From positions 13,535 through 77,534 of the forward strand of contig DCJC01000006.1 of assembly GCA_002317355.1 (NCBI GenBank): a stretch of DNA of 64,000 nucleotides, in the 5' to 3' direction. The notes under the pieces were generated by a model. That model was given only the letters and a program-made list of their open reading frames with translations. It was not told the origin of the DNA and did not search any database. The stretch comes from Prevotellaceae bacterium UBA1710 (GTDB lineage Bacteria > Bacteroidota > Bacteroidia > Bacteroidales > Bacteroidaceae). The translations under genes and the position numbers were made by a program. Below, in pieces: positions 1 to 9,182 of the stretch; positions within the stretch are counted from its first letter, which is position 1; every line of letters begins with the position of its first letter.

Positions 1-20
1 ACCAACTGCGCTACACCCCG
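1..20 (-). tRNA. tRNA gene, 5' end only (cut by window edge)
   Basis: Read on the minus strand, the first 20 bases give a tRNA 5' end: an acceptor strand CGGGGTG, the usual TA at positions 8-9, then a D-arm start GCGCAGTTGGT. The rest lies outside the window, so anticodon and isotype cannot be read. A first base of C is common in tRNA-Pro, which makes Pro the leading guess only. A promoter-like pair of boxes sits just upstream (63-94, minus). Confidence 0.7.
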
Positions 21-62
21 AAAAACTTCGGTTATAAACCTCCGTCGTTTTCAAAAGCGATG

Positions 63-94
63 CAAAGGTACGTATTATTTTCGAACTATCCAAA
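63..94 (-). promoter_or_regulatory. promoter of the edge tRNA gene
   Basis: On the minus strand TTTG (91-94), a 20-bp spacer and TACCTTTG (63-70) match the Bacteroidetes -33/-7 consensus. Transcription would begin near 56 and enter the tRNA at 20. The sequence match is good; function is inferred. Confidence 0.6.
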
Positions 95-192
95 TTTTTT
101 CTTAACTTTTTTCATGCATCATCTTATTTTTTCAGCTTTTTGCGGAAAAGTAATACAATTATGCAAAAAATAAAGGGAAGCACTTTCCTATC

Positions 193-1920
193 CTACTTCC
201 TCTTCTCCAACTTCTCAATCCTTCTCTTTGGATCCTGAGCTTCGGGATAGAGTTCGAGAGCTTTCTTGTAGTTGGCTATGGCAGCCTCGTACATTTTCTC
301 ACGCTCACACTCCTTACCCATGAGAGTGTATTCCACGGAGAGTTTGAGGAGAGTCTGTTTCTGAGCCTCTGCCTCTGCCTTGAGTCGCTCGATGTCATCC
401 ATGAGTGAAGGAATGATGTTGAGCTTACGACGGATAAGACGCTTGGCAGCAGGCTTCTCGATGTCGTAACGGCTATGGATGGCAAGGAAGAAGTTCTTGA
501 GCATCTCGTCCATGTCTCCCCTATCGAATGCCTTCATAGCATCGTGATACTGCTTATCGGCAGCTGTCTCCTTGAGTGCCTGATTGATAAGGCGAGGGTC
601 GTTATAACCAGCAGCAAACTGTTTCACCTCATCGCGCACGAAGACATCAGAGTGACGGATAGGCTGATTTAGTTGGATGCCCTCAAGGGATGTGCATCGT
701 GAGAGAGCCACGTAGGTCTGGCCACCAGCGAAGACACCATGCCCGAAGTCAATCTTCACATTGTTGAATGTGAGGCCCTGCGACTTATGTACGGTGATAG
801 CCCATGCAAGGCGCACAGGGAACTGTATGTAAGAGCCTATTTCCTCTTCCTCTATGCGTTTCTCCACCTCGTTGAAGGTGTAGCGCACATTAGACCATCG
901 ATCACGCTCTACATCGAATTCCTCGCCCGACTCCTTCCTTATATATATACGTGTACCGTCCTCATCGAGTCCGATGATAGTGCCAAGAGTGCCATTTACC
1001 CAACGGTGTTCTATGTCGTTCTTGATAAAGATGATCTGAGCACCTACCTTGAGTTCAAGTTGGATAGGTGTCGGCATCATCGACTCAGGGAAATCGCCAC
1101 TCGTAGCTCCTGTGAAGATGACAGGATCGCCTGGCAGCTCTTCAAGATGCTGGGTGTTGATGAAATCCACCGTATCGCGTGTGGTGGAGAGGGTGATGGC
1201 GAGTTGGTTGTTGGGTGATAGGTGTTGGGTGGTGGTGTTTACACGCGCATTAAGCAAGGTGAGGTCACGATCAGTTACCTGCGAGGTACGGATATTGTCA
1301 AGAATTCCGATAAAGACGGGATCACTCTGTCGATAGACCTTACGGAGCTCGATGCTAACCACTTGCTTCTCACGGAAGACATGGGCATCGAAGAAGAAAT
1401 TAGATGTATAGAATGGCTGAAGAAGCTGTCGTTCGTCTTCACGCACAACAGGTTCGAGCTGATAGATATCGCCCACCATCATGAGTTGCTTACCACCAAA
1501 AGGCTGTGACATGTTGCGCGAATAGATGCGCAGTACCTTATCAATAAAATCAATGATGTCGGCACGCACCATTGATATCTCATCGATGATGATGAGTTCG
1601 AGTTCACGAATCATCTTCACCTTCTCACCATTATATTTCAGCGTGCTACGGATATTGCGTACGGAGTAGCGTGTATCATTAGGCAGTAGCGGATGAAAAG
1701 GCAGTTTGAAGAAGCTATGAAGCGTAGAGCCACCTGCATTGATAGCCGCAATACCCGTAGGTGCGAGTATGACATGCTTCTTCTTTGTTGTAGCAGCTAT
1801 ATGTCTCAAGAACGTAGATTTACCCGTTCCTGCCTTACCAGTCAGGAATATGGAGCGATTGGAGAACTCTATCAGCTGAAGAGCTTTCTGCAATTCGGGA
1901 TTCTGGAGATCGAGAGACAT
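193..1920 (-). CDS. Pif1-like DNA helicase with C-terminal TPR-like region
   Basis: A 575-residue superfamily 1 helicase of the Pif1/RecD-like group, expected to unwind DNA with ATP. Walker A is GKAGTGKST near residue 28, Walker B is IIIDEIS near residue 111, and late motifs include TVHKSQG and YVALSRC. The last about 50 residues (a YEAAIANYKKALELYP stretch) look like one TPR unit, a combination common in Bacteroidetes Pif1-like proteins. Residues around 227-238 (TTTQHLSPNNQ) are encoded by a C/A-rich repeat also found elsewhere in the window, suggesting an in-frame insertion. The downstream gap to 2077 holds two GC-rich hairpins. Substrate and pathway are not evident from the sequence. Confidence 0.88.
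   Translation of the reverse strand: MSLDLQNPELQKALQLIEFSNRSIFLTGKAGTGKSTFLRHIAATTKKKHVILAPTGIAAINAGGSTLHSFFKLPFHPLLPNDTRYSVRNIRSTLKYNGEKVKMIRELELIIIDEISMVRADIIDFIDKVLRIYSRNMSQPFGGKQLMMVGDIYQLEPVVREDERQLLQPFYTSNFFFDAHVFREKQVVSIELRKVYRQSDPVFIGILDNIRTSQVTDRDLTLLNARVNTTTQHLSPNNQLAITLSTTRDTVDFINTQHLEELPGDPVIFTGATSGDFPESMMPTPIQLELKVGAQIIFIKNDIEHRWVNGTLGTIIGLDEDGTRIYIRKESGEEFDVERDRWSNVRYTFNEVEKRIEEEEIGSYIQFPVRLAWAITVHKSQGLTFNNVKIDFGHGVFAGGQTYVALSRCTSLEGIQLNQPIRHSDVFVRDEVKQFAAGYNDPRLINQALKETAADKQYHDAMKAFDRGDMDEMLKNFFLAIHSRYDIEKPAAKRLIRRKLNIIPSLMDDIERLKAEAEAQKQTLLKLSVEYTLMGKECEREKMYEAAIANYKKALELYPEAQDPKRRIEKLEKRK
1203..1241 (-). repeat. C/A-rich dispersed repeat inside the helicase gene
   Basis: On the minus strand this reads as a run of ACC, CAA, CAC and CCC triplets containing a CACCTATCACCCA core. 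Close relatives occur in miaA (5277-5330) and in the intergenic inverted repeats at 58681-58710 and 60900-60922. Here it stays in frame and encodes a T/Q/P/N-rich loop. Confidence 0.6.
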
Positions 1921-1940
1921 GAAAAATCCCAGCCACTCTC

Positions 1941-1960
1941 CCCCTCCCTGACGGGAGGGG
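1941..1960. repeat. GC-rich palindrome with TGAC loop (copy 1)
   Basis: CCCCTCCC and GGGAGGGG form an 8-bp stem closed by a TGAC loop. An outer AGCC/GGCT pairing (about 1931-1934 with 1969-1972) can extend it. It lies 21 bp upstream of the helicase start and has a sister copy at 2044-2063. Confidence 0.6.
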
Positions 1961-2043
1961 AACAGTTAGGCTGGATATGATGATTAAGTAAATACTAATA
2001 AAAAGACTACGACAAGCCCACCGCGAGAAAGAGTAGCTTTTCT

Positions 2044-2063
2044 CCCCTCACTGACGTGAGGGG
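2044..2063. repeat. GC-rich palindrome with TGAC loop (copy 2)
   Basis: CCCCTCAC and GTGAGGGG with the same TGAC loop as copy 1. The CCC/GGG to CAC/GTG difference is compensatory, so the stem is kept while the sequence varies. It lies just beyond the stop codon of the PBP gene and may also act as its terminator, though no T-run follows. Confidence 0.6.
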
Positions 2064-2076
2064 CACGGGGGCAGGG

Positions 2077-4566
2077 CTATAGATTCTCTAATTTCACCTG
2101 CTCAGGCTCCTGTATAGCAGAACCTTGCATGATTGGTGCAGGTTTCAGAGAATGCTTCATTGGCTCACCATTCTGATCGAGCAACTCGATTGCATCATTC
2201 ATATAGATAGAATCAGCATCGAGAGTGTCCTTGTGAGAGCGATAGAATGGACAGTCGTACATATTTGATGAGATATCCATATCGGATGGTTTCTCAAACT
2301 TTCCGTGATAATGCTCGAAAGCAGGATCTTTGAAGACTGACTGGAGGAAGTATCCACAGATTGGGAGTGCGGTACGAGAACCTTGTCCGAGAGCACCAGT
2401 ACGGAAGTGGATGCAGCGGTACTCACCACCTACCCATGCTCCAACGACGAGCTTTGGACTTACGCCCATAAACCATGCGTCAGAGTGATTGTTGGATGTA
2501 CCGGTCTTACCACCAAACTGAGTGTCGCTAATACTACCTACATAGCCCCAAAGGCTCTGACCTGTACCACCAGCGTCACGCATAACCGACTGCAGCATCT
2601 GTGTCATGTAATATGCTGATTTCTGTGATATTGCCTGTTCTGTTTCTGTTGGAGCAACATAAACCTCATTGCCATCACGGTCAAGGATACGTGTCACGAG
2701 AATTGCCTCAGGATGTGCCTTACCCTCATTTGCTACCGTGCTGTAAGCATTGGCAAGCTCAAGGAGGTTGACATCACTTGCACCAAGTGAAAGAGCAGGA
2801 GCATCCCTAAGCGGACTCTTGATACCCATAGCTTGAGCAGTCTTGATGATATTGCTGATACCCATCTCCTGACCAACACGAACTGCTACAGAGTTGATTG
2901 ACTGAGAGAATGCGGAACGCAATGGCATTGAATCGCCTGAGAAATAGCCATTGGCATTAGTTGGAGCCCATGTCACTTCCTTCTGTTCTTTCTCATCCCA
3001 AACCTTCATAGAGAAGAACTCGTCTTTACGTCTGTCGCATGGTGTGAGTCCCTGCTCCATCGCCTCTGAATATACAAAGAGTTTGAATGTAGAGCCTGGC
3101 TGACGCTGTGCTGTCACCTTATCATATTTCCAGTGGTTGAAGTCGATATCGCCGACCCATGCCTTTACATGGGCTGTCTGTGGCTCCATAGCAACGAATG
3201 AGCAATGCATGAAGCGTACCATGTAGCGGATTGAGTCCATTGTTGACATCTCCTTTTCTATCTCACCATTCTCATAATCGAAGACCTTCACCTTGTGAGG
3301 CTTGTTGAGGTAGTAATCGATAGAATCCTGATTATCACCAAACTTAGACTTGAGATACTTATAGCAACTCTGACGCTTTGCGATATCCTCGATGAAGTTC
3401 TTAATCTCATTATGATGCTCATCCTGCCAAGGGTTTGTGCTTCCCCAGTGAGAATTGAAGTTGCGCTGCACCTGCTTCATCTGCTTGATAGCAGCTTCCT
3501 CGGCATACTTCTGCAAACGAGAATCAACAGTAGTGTAAATCTTTAGACCTGCTGTGTAGAGGTCGAGACCATTCTCATCAAGCCAACCAGAAAGATACTT
3601 GGCAACAGCCTCACGGAAGTACTTAGCCTGTCCGTCGTAGTTCTCCTCAGGCTTGAACTCAGAGCAGTCGATAGGCTTAACCTTGAGAGTATCGAATGCA
3701 GCACGGGTTACAAATCCATGGGTAAGCATATTCTCAAGCACCACGTTACGACGCTTAAGGGAGTTCTCTGGGTGAGAGATTGGATTATAGTATGTAGTAG
3801 CCTTGAGCATACCTACAAGTACTGCTGACTGATCAGCTGTAAGCTTATCAGGGGTAGTATTGAAGTATGTCTTTGAGGCAGTCTTGATACCAAAGGAATT
3901 ATGGCCGAAGTCAACGGTATTGGCATACTGAACGAGGATTTCGTTCTTACCATCCTTACGACCTCTGGTAGTAGAGAAGTAGAGCTCGAGCTTGATAGCA
4001 GTAATCCACTCCTTTGTCTTCATGATAAGAATCTTGACTCCAGGAATCTTACCCAAAAGACCTGTGCTATACTGAGTACGAACACGGAACATGTTCTTAG
4101 CCAACTGCTGGGTGATGGTAGAAGCACCACGACCACCACGACCTGTAGCTGCATCCTTAGCTGCACCTATGAGACCGAGTGGGTCAACACCCCAGTGGTC
4201 GAAGAAGCGTTCATCCTCAGTACTGATGAGTGCTTGCCAGAAAACTGGTGCGACATCCTTGTACTCAACTGGTGTACGGTTCTCGTTGAAGTATTTTCCG
4301 AGAAGAATGCCATCAGCAGAATAGAGCTCTGATGCCTGAGCAGTACGATGTTCCTTAATCTCAGACCAGCCAGGTGACTTACCGAACAGCCAGAAGAGAT
4401 TTACATCAACAGCTCCGAGATAGAGCATGAAGAGTACAACACATGTGCCAAGGCCGCTGATTGTCTTGATATACCAAGGACGTCCTTTGAAGATAGACTT
4501 GTACCAAGTCCAGAAACCTGCGGTCATCTTACAGATGAATTTCCAAGCACTACTAACTTTTTTCAT
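2077..4566 (-). CDS. mrcA: bifunctional penicillin-binding protein 1A (glycosyltransferase/transpeptidase)
   Basis: An 829-residue class A PBP that polymerises lipid II and cross-links peptidoglycan in the periplasm. It has a short cytoplasmic N-terminus, one membrane anchor (residues about 35-58), a GT51 domain with the catalytic-Glu motif TEDERFFDHWG and downstream TITQQLAKN, and a transpeptidase domain with the SxxK serine in PGSTFKLF, an SxN motif in SQSINS and the KTGTS box. Length fits PBP1A. It stands alone between the helicase and miaA with its own promoter (4615-4647). The C-terminal about 90 residues lack recognised motifs. No catalytic residue is missing. Confidence 0.93.
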   Translation of the reverse strand: MKKVSSAWKFICKMTAGFWTWYKSIFKGRPWYIKTISGLGTCVVLFMLYLGAVDVNLFWLFGKSPGWSEIKEHRTAQASELYSADGILLGKYFNENRTPVEYKDVAPVFWQALISTEDERFFDHWGVDPLGLIGAAKDAATGRGGRGASTITQQLAKNMFRVRTQYSTGLLGKIPGVKILIMKTKEWITAIKLELYFSTTRGRKDGKNEILVQYANTVDFGHNSFGIKTASKTYFNTTPDKLTADQSAVLVGMLKATTYYNPISHPENSLKRRNVVLENMLTHGFVTRAAFDTLKVKPIDCSEFKPEENYDGQAKYFREAVAKYLSGWLDENGLDLYTAGLKIYTTVDSRLQKYAEEAAIKQMKQVQRNFNSHWGSTNPWQDEHHNEIKNFIEDIAKRQSCYKYLKSKFGDNQDSIDYYLNKPHKVKVFDYENGEIEKEMSTMDSIRYMVRFMHCSFVAMEPQTAHVKAWVGDIDFNHWKYDKVTAQRQPGSTFKLFVYSEAMEQGLTPCDRRKDEFFSMKVWDEKEQKEVTWAPTNANGYFSGDSMPLRSAFSQSINSVAVRVGQEMGISNIIKTAQAMGIKSPLRDAPALSLGASDVNLLELANAYSTVANEGKAHPEAILVTRILDRDGNEVYVAPTETEQAISQKSAYYMTQMLQSVMRDAGGTGQSLWGYVGSISDTQFGGKTGTSNNHSDAWFMGVSPKLVVGAWVGGEYRCIHFRTGALGQGSRTALPICGYFLQSVFKDPAFEHYHGKFEKPSDMDISSNMYDCPFYRSHKDTLDADSIYMNDAIELLDQNGEPMKHSLKPAPIMQGSAIQEPEQVKLENL

Positions 4567-4614
4567 AATACTATTATTTTAAATCTTCAATATAGAAGTT
4601 TTCGTTTCCCGCTA

Positions 4615-4647
4615 CAAAGGTAACAAAAATAATCGATAGCAAGCAAA
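4615..4647 (-). promoter_or_regulatory. promoter of the PBP1A gene
   Basis: TACCTTTG (minus, 4615-4622) with a TTTG box (4644-4647) 21 bp upstream. It sits in the 82-bp gap between miaA and the PBP gene and gives a leader of about 45 nt. Confidence 0.5.
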
Positions 4648-4648
4648 A

Positions 4649-5581
4649 TTAAAGCTGTAAATCTATATAATTGATGATATCTTTAACGTTTTCGGGATTA
4701 AACCACTGCATTTCGGCATCACGTTTGTACCAAGTGAGCTGTTTACGTGCATAACGACGACTATTACTCTGTATCTGGCGCACAGCTTCCTCAAGAGGAA
4801 TTGTACCATCAAAATACTGGAACATCTCCTTATATCCTACCGTATTAAGGGAATTAAGATCACGGTGTGGAAGCATGCTTCGTGCCTCTTCTTCCAGTCC
4901 TTGTTCCATCATATCAAGCACACGCTGATTGATGCGCTCATAGAGTTCATCACGGTCACGATTAAGACCGATTTTGATAATCTTGAACGGGCGCTGTCGT
5001 TTCTCTCCTGTGCGGAATGAAGTGTATATCTTACCTGTCTGATGGCATATCTCAAGGGCATGGAGTATTCGACGTGGATTCTTCTTATCCACGATAGCGT
5101 AGTGTTCTGGATCGAGCCGTGACAGCTCTTCAAGAAGTGCATCAAGTCCTTCTGTCTCAAGGCGTTGCTTCATTCCTTCACGGATATCCTCTCGAATGGT
5201 TGGGATATCATCAATACCATTGCAGACAGCATCGATATACATCATACTACCGCCTGTGAGGATGGCGATTGGGTGAGGGGTGGTAGGTGATGGATGGTGG
5301 GTGGTAGGTGTTGGGGGTTGGAGGTTGGCTATGAGGGCAAGTACATCCTGCTCATAGTTGGATGCAGAGTAATAGTCACCTACATGATGTGAGGCAACAA
5401 AATAATGCCGCACCCTCTGCATCTGCTGTGCAGTGGGAGCGGCAGTACCTATCGGTAGTTCTGCAAATATCTGGCGAGAGTCGGCATTTATGATATCGAT
5501 ACCATAATGCTCAGCAATCTGAAGACACACTTCAGTCTTGCCCACCCCCGTAGGACCAGTTATTACAATAAGAGAATTCAC
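4649..5581 (-). CDS. miaA: tRNA dimethylallyltransferase MiaA
   Basis: Transfers a dimethylallyl group to A37 of tRNAs reading UNN codons. Seen: P-loop TGPTGVGKT at residues 8-16, DSRQIF at 34-39, and the C-terminal RRYARKQLTWYKRD segment typical of the family. At 310 residues it is of normal length apart from a Pro/Thr/His-rich stretch at residues 88-104, just before ILTGGSMMY, encoded by the repeat at 5277-5330. It is the last gene of the lpxD-lpxC/fabZ-lpxA-miaA run, 25 bp after lpxA, and is probably cotranscribed with it. Confidence 0.93.
   Translation of the reverse strand: MNSLIVITGPTGVGKTEVCLQIAEHYGIDIINADSRQIFAELPIGTAAPTAQQMQRVRHYFVASHHVGDYYSASNYEQDVLALIANLQPPTPTTHHPSPTTPHPIAILTGGSMMYIDAVCNGIDDIPTIREDIREGMKQRLETEGLDALLEELSRLDPEHYAIVDKKNPRRILHALEICHQTGKIYTSFRTGEKRQRPFKIIKIGLNRDRDELYERINQRVLDMMEQGLEEEARSMLPHRDLNSLNTVGYKEMFQYFDGTIPLEEAVRQIQSNSRRYARKQLTWYKRDAEMQWFNPENVKDIINYIDLQL
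5277..5330 (-). repeat. C/A-rich dispersed repeat inside miaA
   Basis: On the minus strand, a run of CAACACCTACCACCC-like blocks that encodes the PP-TPTTHHPSPTTPHP loop of MiaA. It shares its core with the repeats at 1203-1241, 58681-58710 and 60900-60922. Its sharply different base composition from the flanking codons marks it as an insertion or expansion. Confidence 0.65.
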
Positions 5582-5606
5582 TAAAATAAAATATGCTTAT
5601 ACTATC

Positions 5607-6377
5607 CTAACGGATTACGCCACGCTCTGATTCCTCAAAGAACTTGATAACGTATTCTATCTCCTTAGACATAGGCACCTTAGCCTTCACTTCCTCAATG
5701 CCCTCTTTAACGAGTCCATGAGAGTAAATGATACGGTATGCCTGTCCGATGTTATCGATGATTTCATTAGAGAAACCACGACGACGGAGACCGATGATAT
5801 TGAGTCCACAGTAACGGATTGGATCCTTACCTGCAATACAGAAAGGTGGAATATCCTTTGGTGTGCGAGAGCCACCCTGTACCATTACATATCCGCCAAT
5901 ACGAGTGAACTGATGGATGAGTACAGCAGCAGAAATGATAGCATTATCATCAACGATTACCTCACCAGCAAACTTTGTTGAGTTGCCGATGATACAGTTA
6001 TTGCCGATAACACAGTCATGAGCAATATGCATATTCTCCATGAGGAGGTTGTTGTTACCAACCTTTGTTGTCTCCTTAGAGAATGTACCACGAGAGATGG
6101 TTACGTTCTCACGGATAGAGTTGTTATCGCCAATGACACAGGTAGTTATCTCACCATGGAACTTAAGATCCTGTGGCTTTGTTGAGATACTTGCACCAGG
6201 GAAGATCTCATTGTTTGAGCCCATACGGGTACCCTGATTCAGCGTAACTGAATTCTGAAGAACATTGTTATCGCCAATAACAACATCAGCATCAATATAG
6301 CAAAATGGACCGATAACATTATTATCGCCCAACTTTGCATCAGGATGCACATATGCTAAAGGACTAATCTGATTCAT
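5607..6377 (-). CDS. lpxA: UDP-N-acetylglucosamine O-acyltransferase LpxA
   Basis: First committed acyl transfer of lipid A synthesis (acyl-ACP to the 3-OH of UDP-GlcNAc), cytoplasmic. The 256 residues begin with a left-handed beta-helix of hexapeptide repeats (IGDNN and VIGNN type), contain the catalytic-His motif MHIAHD near residue 116, and end in the helical C-terminal domain (NEIIDNIGQAYRIIY). It lies between lpxC/fabZ and miaA on the same strand. The 108-bp gap to lpxC/fabZ holds facing A-rich and T-rich arrays. Confidence 0.95.
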   Translation of the reverse strand: MNQISPLAYVHPDAKLGDNNVIGPFCYIDADVVIGDNNVLQNSVTLNQGTRMGSNNEIFPGASISTKPQDLKFHGEITTCVIGDNNSIRENVTISRGTFSKETTKVGNNNLLMENMHIAHDCVIGNNCIIGNSTKFAGEVIVDDNAIISAAVLIHQFTRIGGYVMVQGGSRTPKDIPPFCIAGKDPIRYCGLNIIGLRRRGFSNEIIDNIGQAYRIIYSHGLVKEGIEEVKAKVPMSKEIEYVIKFFEESERGVIR

Positions 6378-6396
6378 TTTTCTAATATTTAAAATA

Positions 6397-6482
6397 CTAA
6401 AATTAAAAATGAAAAATCTTCATGCCAACACAGACACAGGAATGCAAGCAGGCATTTCATAATTTTTCATTTTAAATTTGTA
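6397..6482. repeat. inverted A-rich/T-rich arrays between lpxC/fabZ and lpxA
   Basis: An A-rich arm (AAAATTAAAAATGAAAAAT, near 6399-6417) faces a T-rich arm (ATTTTTCATTTTAAATTT, near 6462-6479) across a GCAGGCAT-containing centre. The arms are near-perfect complements. The same style of spacer occurs between ispE and the Nudix gene (52426-52550). Confidence 0.5.
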
Positions 6483-6485
6483 CAT

Positions 6486-7874
6486 TTATTCTCTATTCTT
6501 GATAATCTGACAAGCGTATGTTGCCTCGCAGACTACATCATCACCAACGAAGGCATAGCCGTGGAGTGATGAGATTCCATGACGAACAGGACCGAGGAGG
6601 TTTACCTTGAATACGAGAGTATCACCAGGCACTACCTTCTTACGGAACTTAACGCCGTCAATCTTAATGAAGTATGCAGTATATTTCTCAGGATCCTCCA
6701 TTGTGTTGAGAACGATAAGGCCACCACACTGTGCCATTGCCTCAACCATGAGCACACCTGGCATAACAGGCTCTGTTGGGAAGTGTCCCTGGAAGAATGG
6801 CTCGTTGCTTGTAACGTTCTTAATACCTACGATAGAAGTTGCACCGATTGAAACGACCTTATCAACCAACTGCATTGGATAGCGGTGAGGAAGGAGGTCA
6901 CGGATACGACGGTTGTCGATTACCGGTTCTGCGTTTGGATCGTAGATAGGAGCCTGCACCTCATGCTTGCGGATATCCTTACGCATCTGACGCGCGAACT
7001 TATTATTAATGGTATGACCAGGGCGAGTAGCAATGATTCTACCCTTGATTGGCTTACCGATAAGTGCCATATCACCGATTACATCGAGGAGCTTATGACG
7101 TGTACACTCATTCTCCCAAACGATTGGCTTATGCTGAATGTAACCGAGCTTGCTTGCGTCAAGGCGTGGAACACCGAGAAGGTCTGCAAGTCCATCGAGC
7201 TTATCCTGTGGCTGCTCAACCTCATAGATAATGATGGCATTGTCCATATCACCGCCCTTGATAAGGTTAGCCTGAAGGAGAGGCATGATATCGCGTACGA
7301 ATACGAAAGTACGTGCTGGAGCTATCTCCTTAGAGAAGTCCTCGATGTTGTCGATTGTAGCAAACTGAGAGTTGATGAACTTTGACTCAAAAGAGCACAT
7401 TGCTGTGATAGAGAACTGCTCATCAGGAAGGATTGTGATGCATGAACCTGTATTCTCGTCCTTCACCTCAATCTTGTTGCGGATGATGTAATAGTCTTTT
7501 GGTGCGTTCTGTTCCTGAATACCAATCTCGTTGATTTTCTCTACGTACATGATTGCAGAGCCATCAAGGATTGGGAACTCAGGACCATTAACCTGAATAA
7601 GACAGTTATCAATGCCGAGAGCATAAAGTGCGGCAAGGCCATGCTCTACTGTTGAGACACGGGCATCGCCCTTTGCGAGTACTGTACCACGCTGAGTATC
7701 AACTACATTCTCAGCAATAGCATCGATGATAGGCATACCATCAAGATCAATACGCTGAATCTTATAACCTGTATTCTCAGGGGCAGGATTGAATGTAACT
7801 GTTAGGCTGAGACCCGTGTGAAGTCCTTTGCCACAAAGAGAAAAACTGCCTTTAAGAGTTGTTTGCTTTAACAC
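6486..7874 (-). CDS. lpxC/fabZ: fused LpxC deacetylase / FabZ 3-hydroxyacyl-ACP dehydratase
   Basis: A 462-residue two-domain enzyme. Residues 1 to about 305 are LpxC, the zinc amidase that deacetylates UDP-3-O-acyl-GlcNAc (zinc motif HKLLDVIGD; downstream GRIIATRPGH). Residues about 320-462 are FabZ, dehydrating beta-hydroxyacyl-ACP (LLPHRYPMQLVD; active-site GHFPTEPVMPGV). This fusion is characteristic of Bacteroidetes and couples lipid A to fatty acid synthesis. Both active sites look intact. It sits between lpxD (54 bp upstream) and lpxA. Confidence 0.95.
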   Translation of the reverse strand: MLKQTTLKGSFSLCGKGLHTGLSLTVTFNPAPENTGYKIQRIDLDGMPIIDAIAENVVDTQRGTVLAKGDARVSTVEHGLAALYALGIDNCLIQVNGPEFPILDGSAIMYVEKINEIGIQEQNAPKDYYIIRNKIEVKDENTGSCITILPDEQFSITAMCSFESKFINSQFATIDNIEDFSKEIAPARTFVFVRDIMPLLQANLIKGGDMDNAIIIYEVEQPQDKLDGLADLLGVPRLDASKLGYIQHKPIVWENECTRHKLLDVIGDMALIGKPIKGRIIATRPGHTINNKFARQMRKDIRKHEVQAPIYDPNAEPVIDNRRIRDLLPHRYPMQLVDKVVSIGATSIVGIKNVTSNEPFFQGHFPTEPVMPGVLMVEAMAQCGGLIVLNTMEDPEKYTAYFIKIDGVKFRKKVVPGDTLVFKVNLLGPVRHGISSLHGYAFVGDDVVCEATYACQIIKNRE

Positions 7875-7928
7875 GACTTTCTAATTTTGTATTATGTACT
7901 GCGTACGTTATCTGATTCCTTAATCTTT

Positions 7929-8975
7929 TTATTTTTCTGCAAGTTTTGCTTCGAGTTCTGCAATCTTCTTCTGCATCTCGTCCATCTGACGATACATATC
8001 AGGAAGACGACGGAAGACTGCCTGTGAACGGAAATACTGCTTCATTGGCATTGGAGGTGTACCGATAAGCTGCTCACCATCCTTGATATTTCCAGGAACA
8101 CCACTCTGAGCTCCGAGCATTACACGGTTACCAATCCGGATATGGCCTGCGAGACCTACCTGACCACCGAACATACACCACTCTCCTACCTTTGTGCTTC
8201 CAGCAACACCTACCTGAGCAGACATTACGGTATTTGCACCGATATCAGTATTGTGGGCAATCTGAACGAGGTTATCGAGCTTAACACCCTTGCGAACGAA
8301 TGTGCTACCCATTGTTGAACGGTCAACACATGTATTTGCTCCAATCTCAACGTTATCCTCGATTGTTACGATACCAATCTGTGGAATCTTGTCGTAGCCA
8401 TCTCCTGAAGGAGCGAATCCGAAACCATCAGCACCGATAACACATCCTGCGTGGAGAATACAGTTATTACCAACCTTACAGTGATGATAAACAACTGCGT
8501 TGCTATAGATTTCAGTATTGCTACCTACGCTTGCCTTCTCACCGATGGTTACGTGTGGATGCAGAACACAACCATCACCAATTACAACACCAGGACCGAT
8601 TGCAACGAAAGGACCGATGTAACAATCCTTACCGATTGTAGCAGTCTCGTCGATGAAAGCGAGAGAACTGATGCCCTTCTTCTTTGGCTTAAGAGAAGCA
8701 TAGAGTTGAAGGAGCTTTGCCACAGCCTCGTATGCGCTCTTTACTCGAATGAGAGTTGCTGATACTGGACGTTCAAGCTGAAGGCTCTCGTCAACAAGTA
8801 CAACACTTGACTGTGTATCGTAGATGTAATGAGTATATTTCTGATTTGAAAGGAAAGAGATGCAACCAGGGCGTCCTTCCTCTATCTTGGCAAAGTCATT
8901 GACGGTGGCATTTTCGTCACCTTCTACTCGACCTTGTATGAGTTCTGCGATTTGTTTTGCTGAAAATTCCATCAT
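7929..8975 (-). CDS. lpxD: UDP-3-O-acylglucosamine N-acyltransferase LpxD
   Basis: Third step of lipid A synthesis, adding an N-linked 3-hydroxyacyl chain. Seen: an N-terminal uridine-binding domain, a hexapeptide-repeat helix from about residue 105, the catalytic-His segment [12 protein letters not shown] near residue 240, and a C-terminal helix rich in Lys/Glu ([18 protein letters not shown]). It is 348 residues long, normal for the family. The start could be the first or second Met of MMEF. It heads the minus-strand lpx run, with a promoter-like box at 8992-8999. Confidence 0.94.
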   Translation of the reverse strand: MMEFSAKQIAELIQGRVEGDENATVNDFAKIEEGRPGCISFLSNQKYTHYIYDTQSSVVLVDESLQLERPVSATLIRVKSAYEAVAKLLQLYASLKPKKKGISSLAFIDETATIGKDCYIGPFVAIGPGVVIGDGCVLHPHVTIGEKASVGSNTEIYSNAVVYHHCKVGNNCILHAGCVIGADGFGFAPSGDGYDKIPQIGIVTIEDNVEIGANTCVDRSTMGSTFVRKGVKLDNLVQIAHNTDIGANTVMSAQVGVAGSTKVGEWCMFGGQVGLAGHIRIGNRVMLGAQSGVPGNIKDGEQLIGTPPMPMKQYFRSQAVFRRLPDMYRQMDEMQKKIAELEAKLAEK

Positions 8976-8991
8976 AATGAAAAATTTGATG

Positions 8992-8999
8992 CAAATTTA
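8992..8999 (-). promoter_or_regulatory. -7 box for the lpxD-lpxC/fabZ-lpxA-miaA run
   Basis: Minus-strand TAAATTTG 17 bp before the lpxD start codon, with a TTTTCG stretch about 20 bp further upstream in place of a clear TTTG. A start site this close to the ATG would leave a very short leader. Confidence 0.4.
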
Positions 9000-9093
9000 C
9001 GAAAAATTATCGAGAATACGAAAACTTTGGCAGAGTTTTTGCGTTTCCTTAGAGTTTTTAGAACATCATTAGGTAAAAAAATACTAATTAACA

Positions 9094-9137
9094 GAAGAAA
9101 AAACGGGATAGCATGCATTTTTGCACACTATCCCGTT
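9094..9137 (-). terminator. intrinsic terminator after pyrF
   Basis: AACGGGATAG (9102-9111) pairs with CTATCCCGTT (9128-9137), and on the minus strand the stem is followed by TTTTTTCTTC. It lies 46 bp past the pyrF stop. Confidence 0.8.
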
Positions 9138-9182
9138 AATTTATCTTTTACCGAAATGTTCTGTTCCGATTAGAGAAAACAC

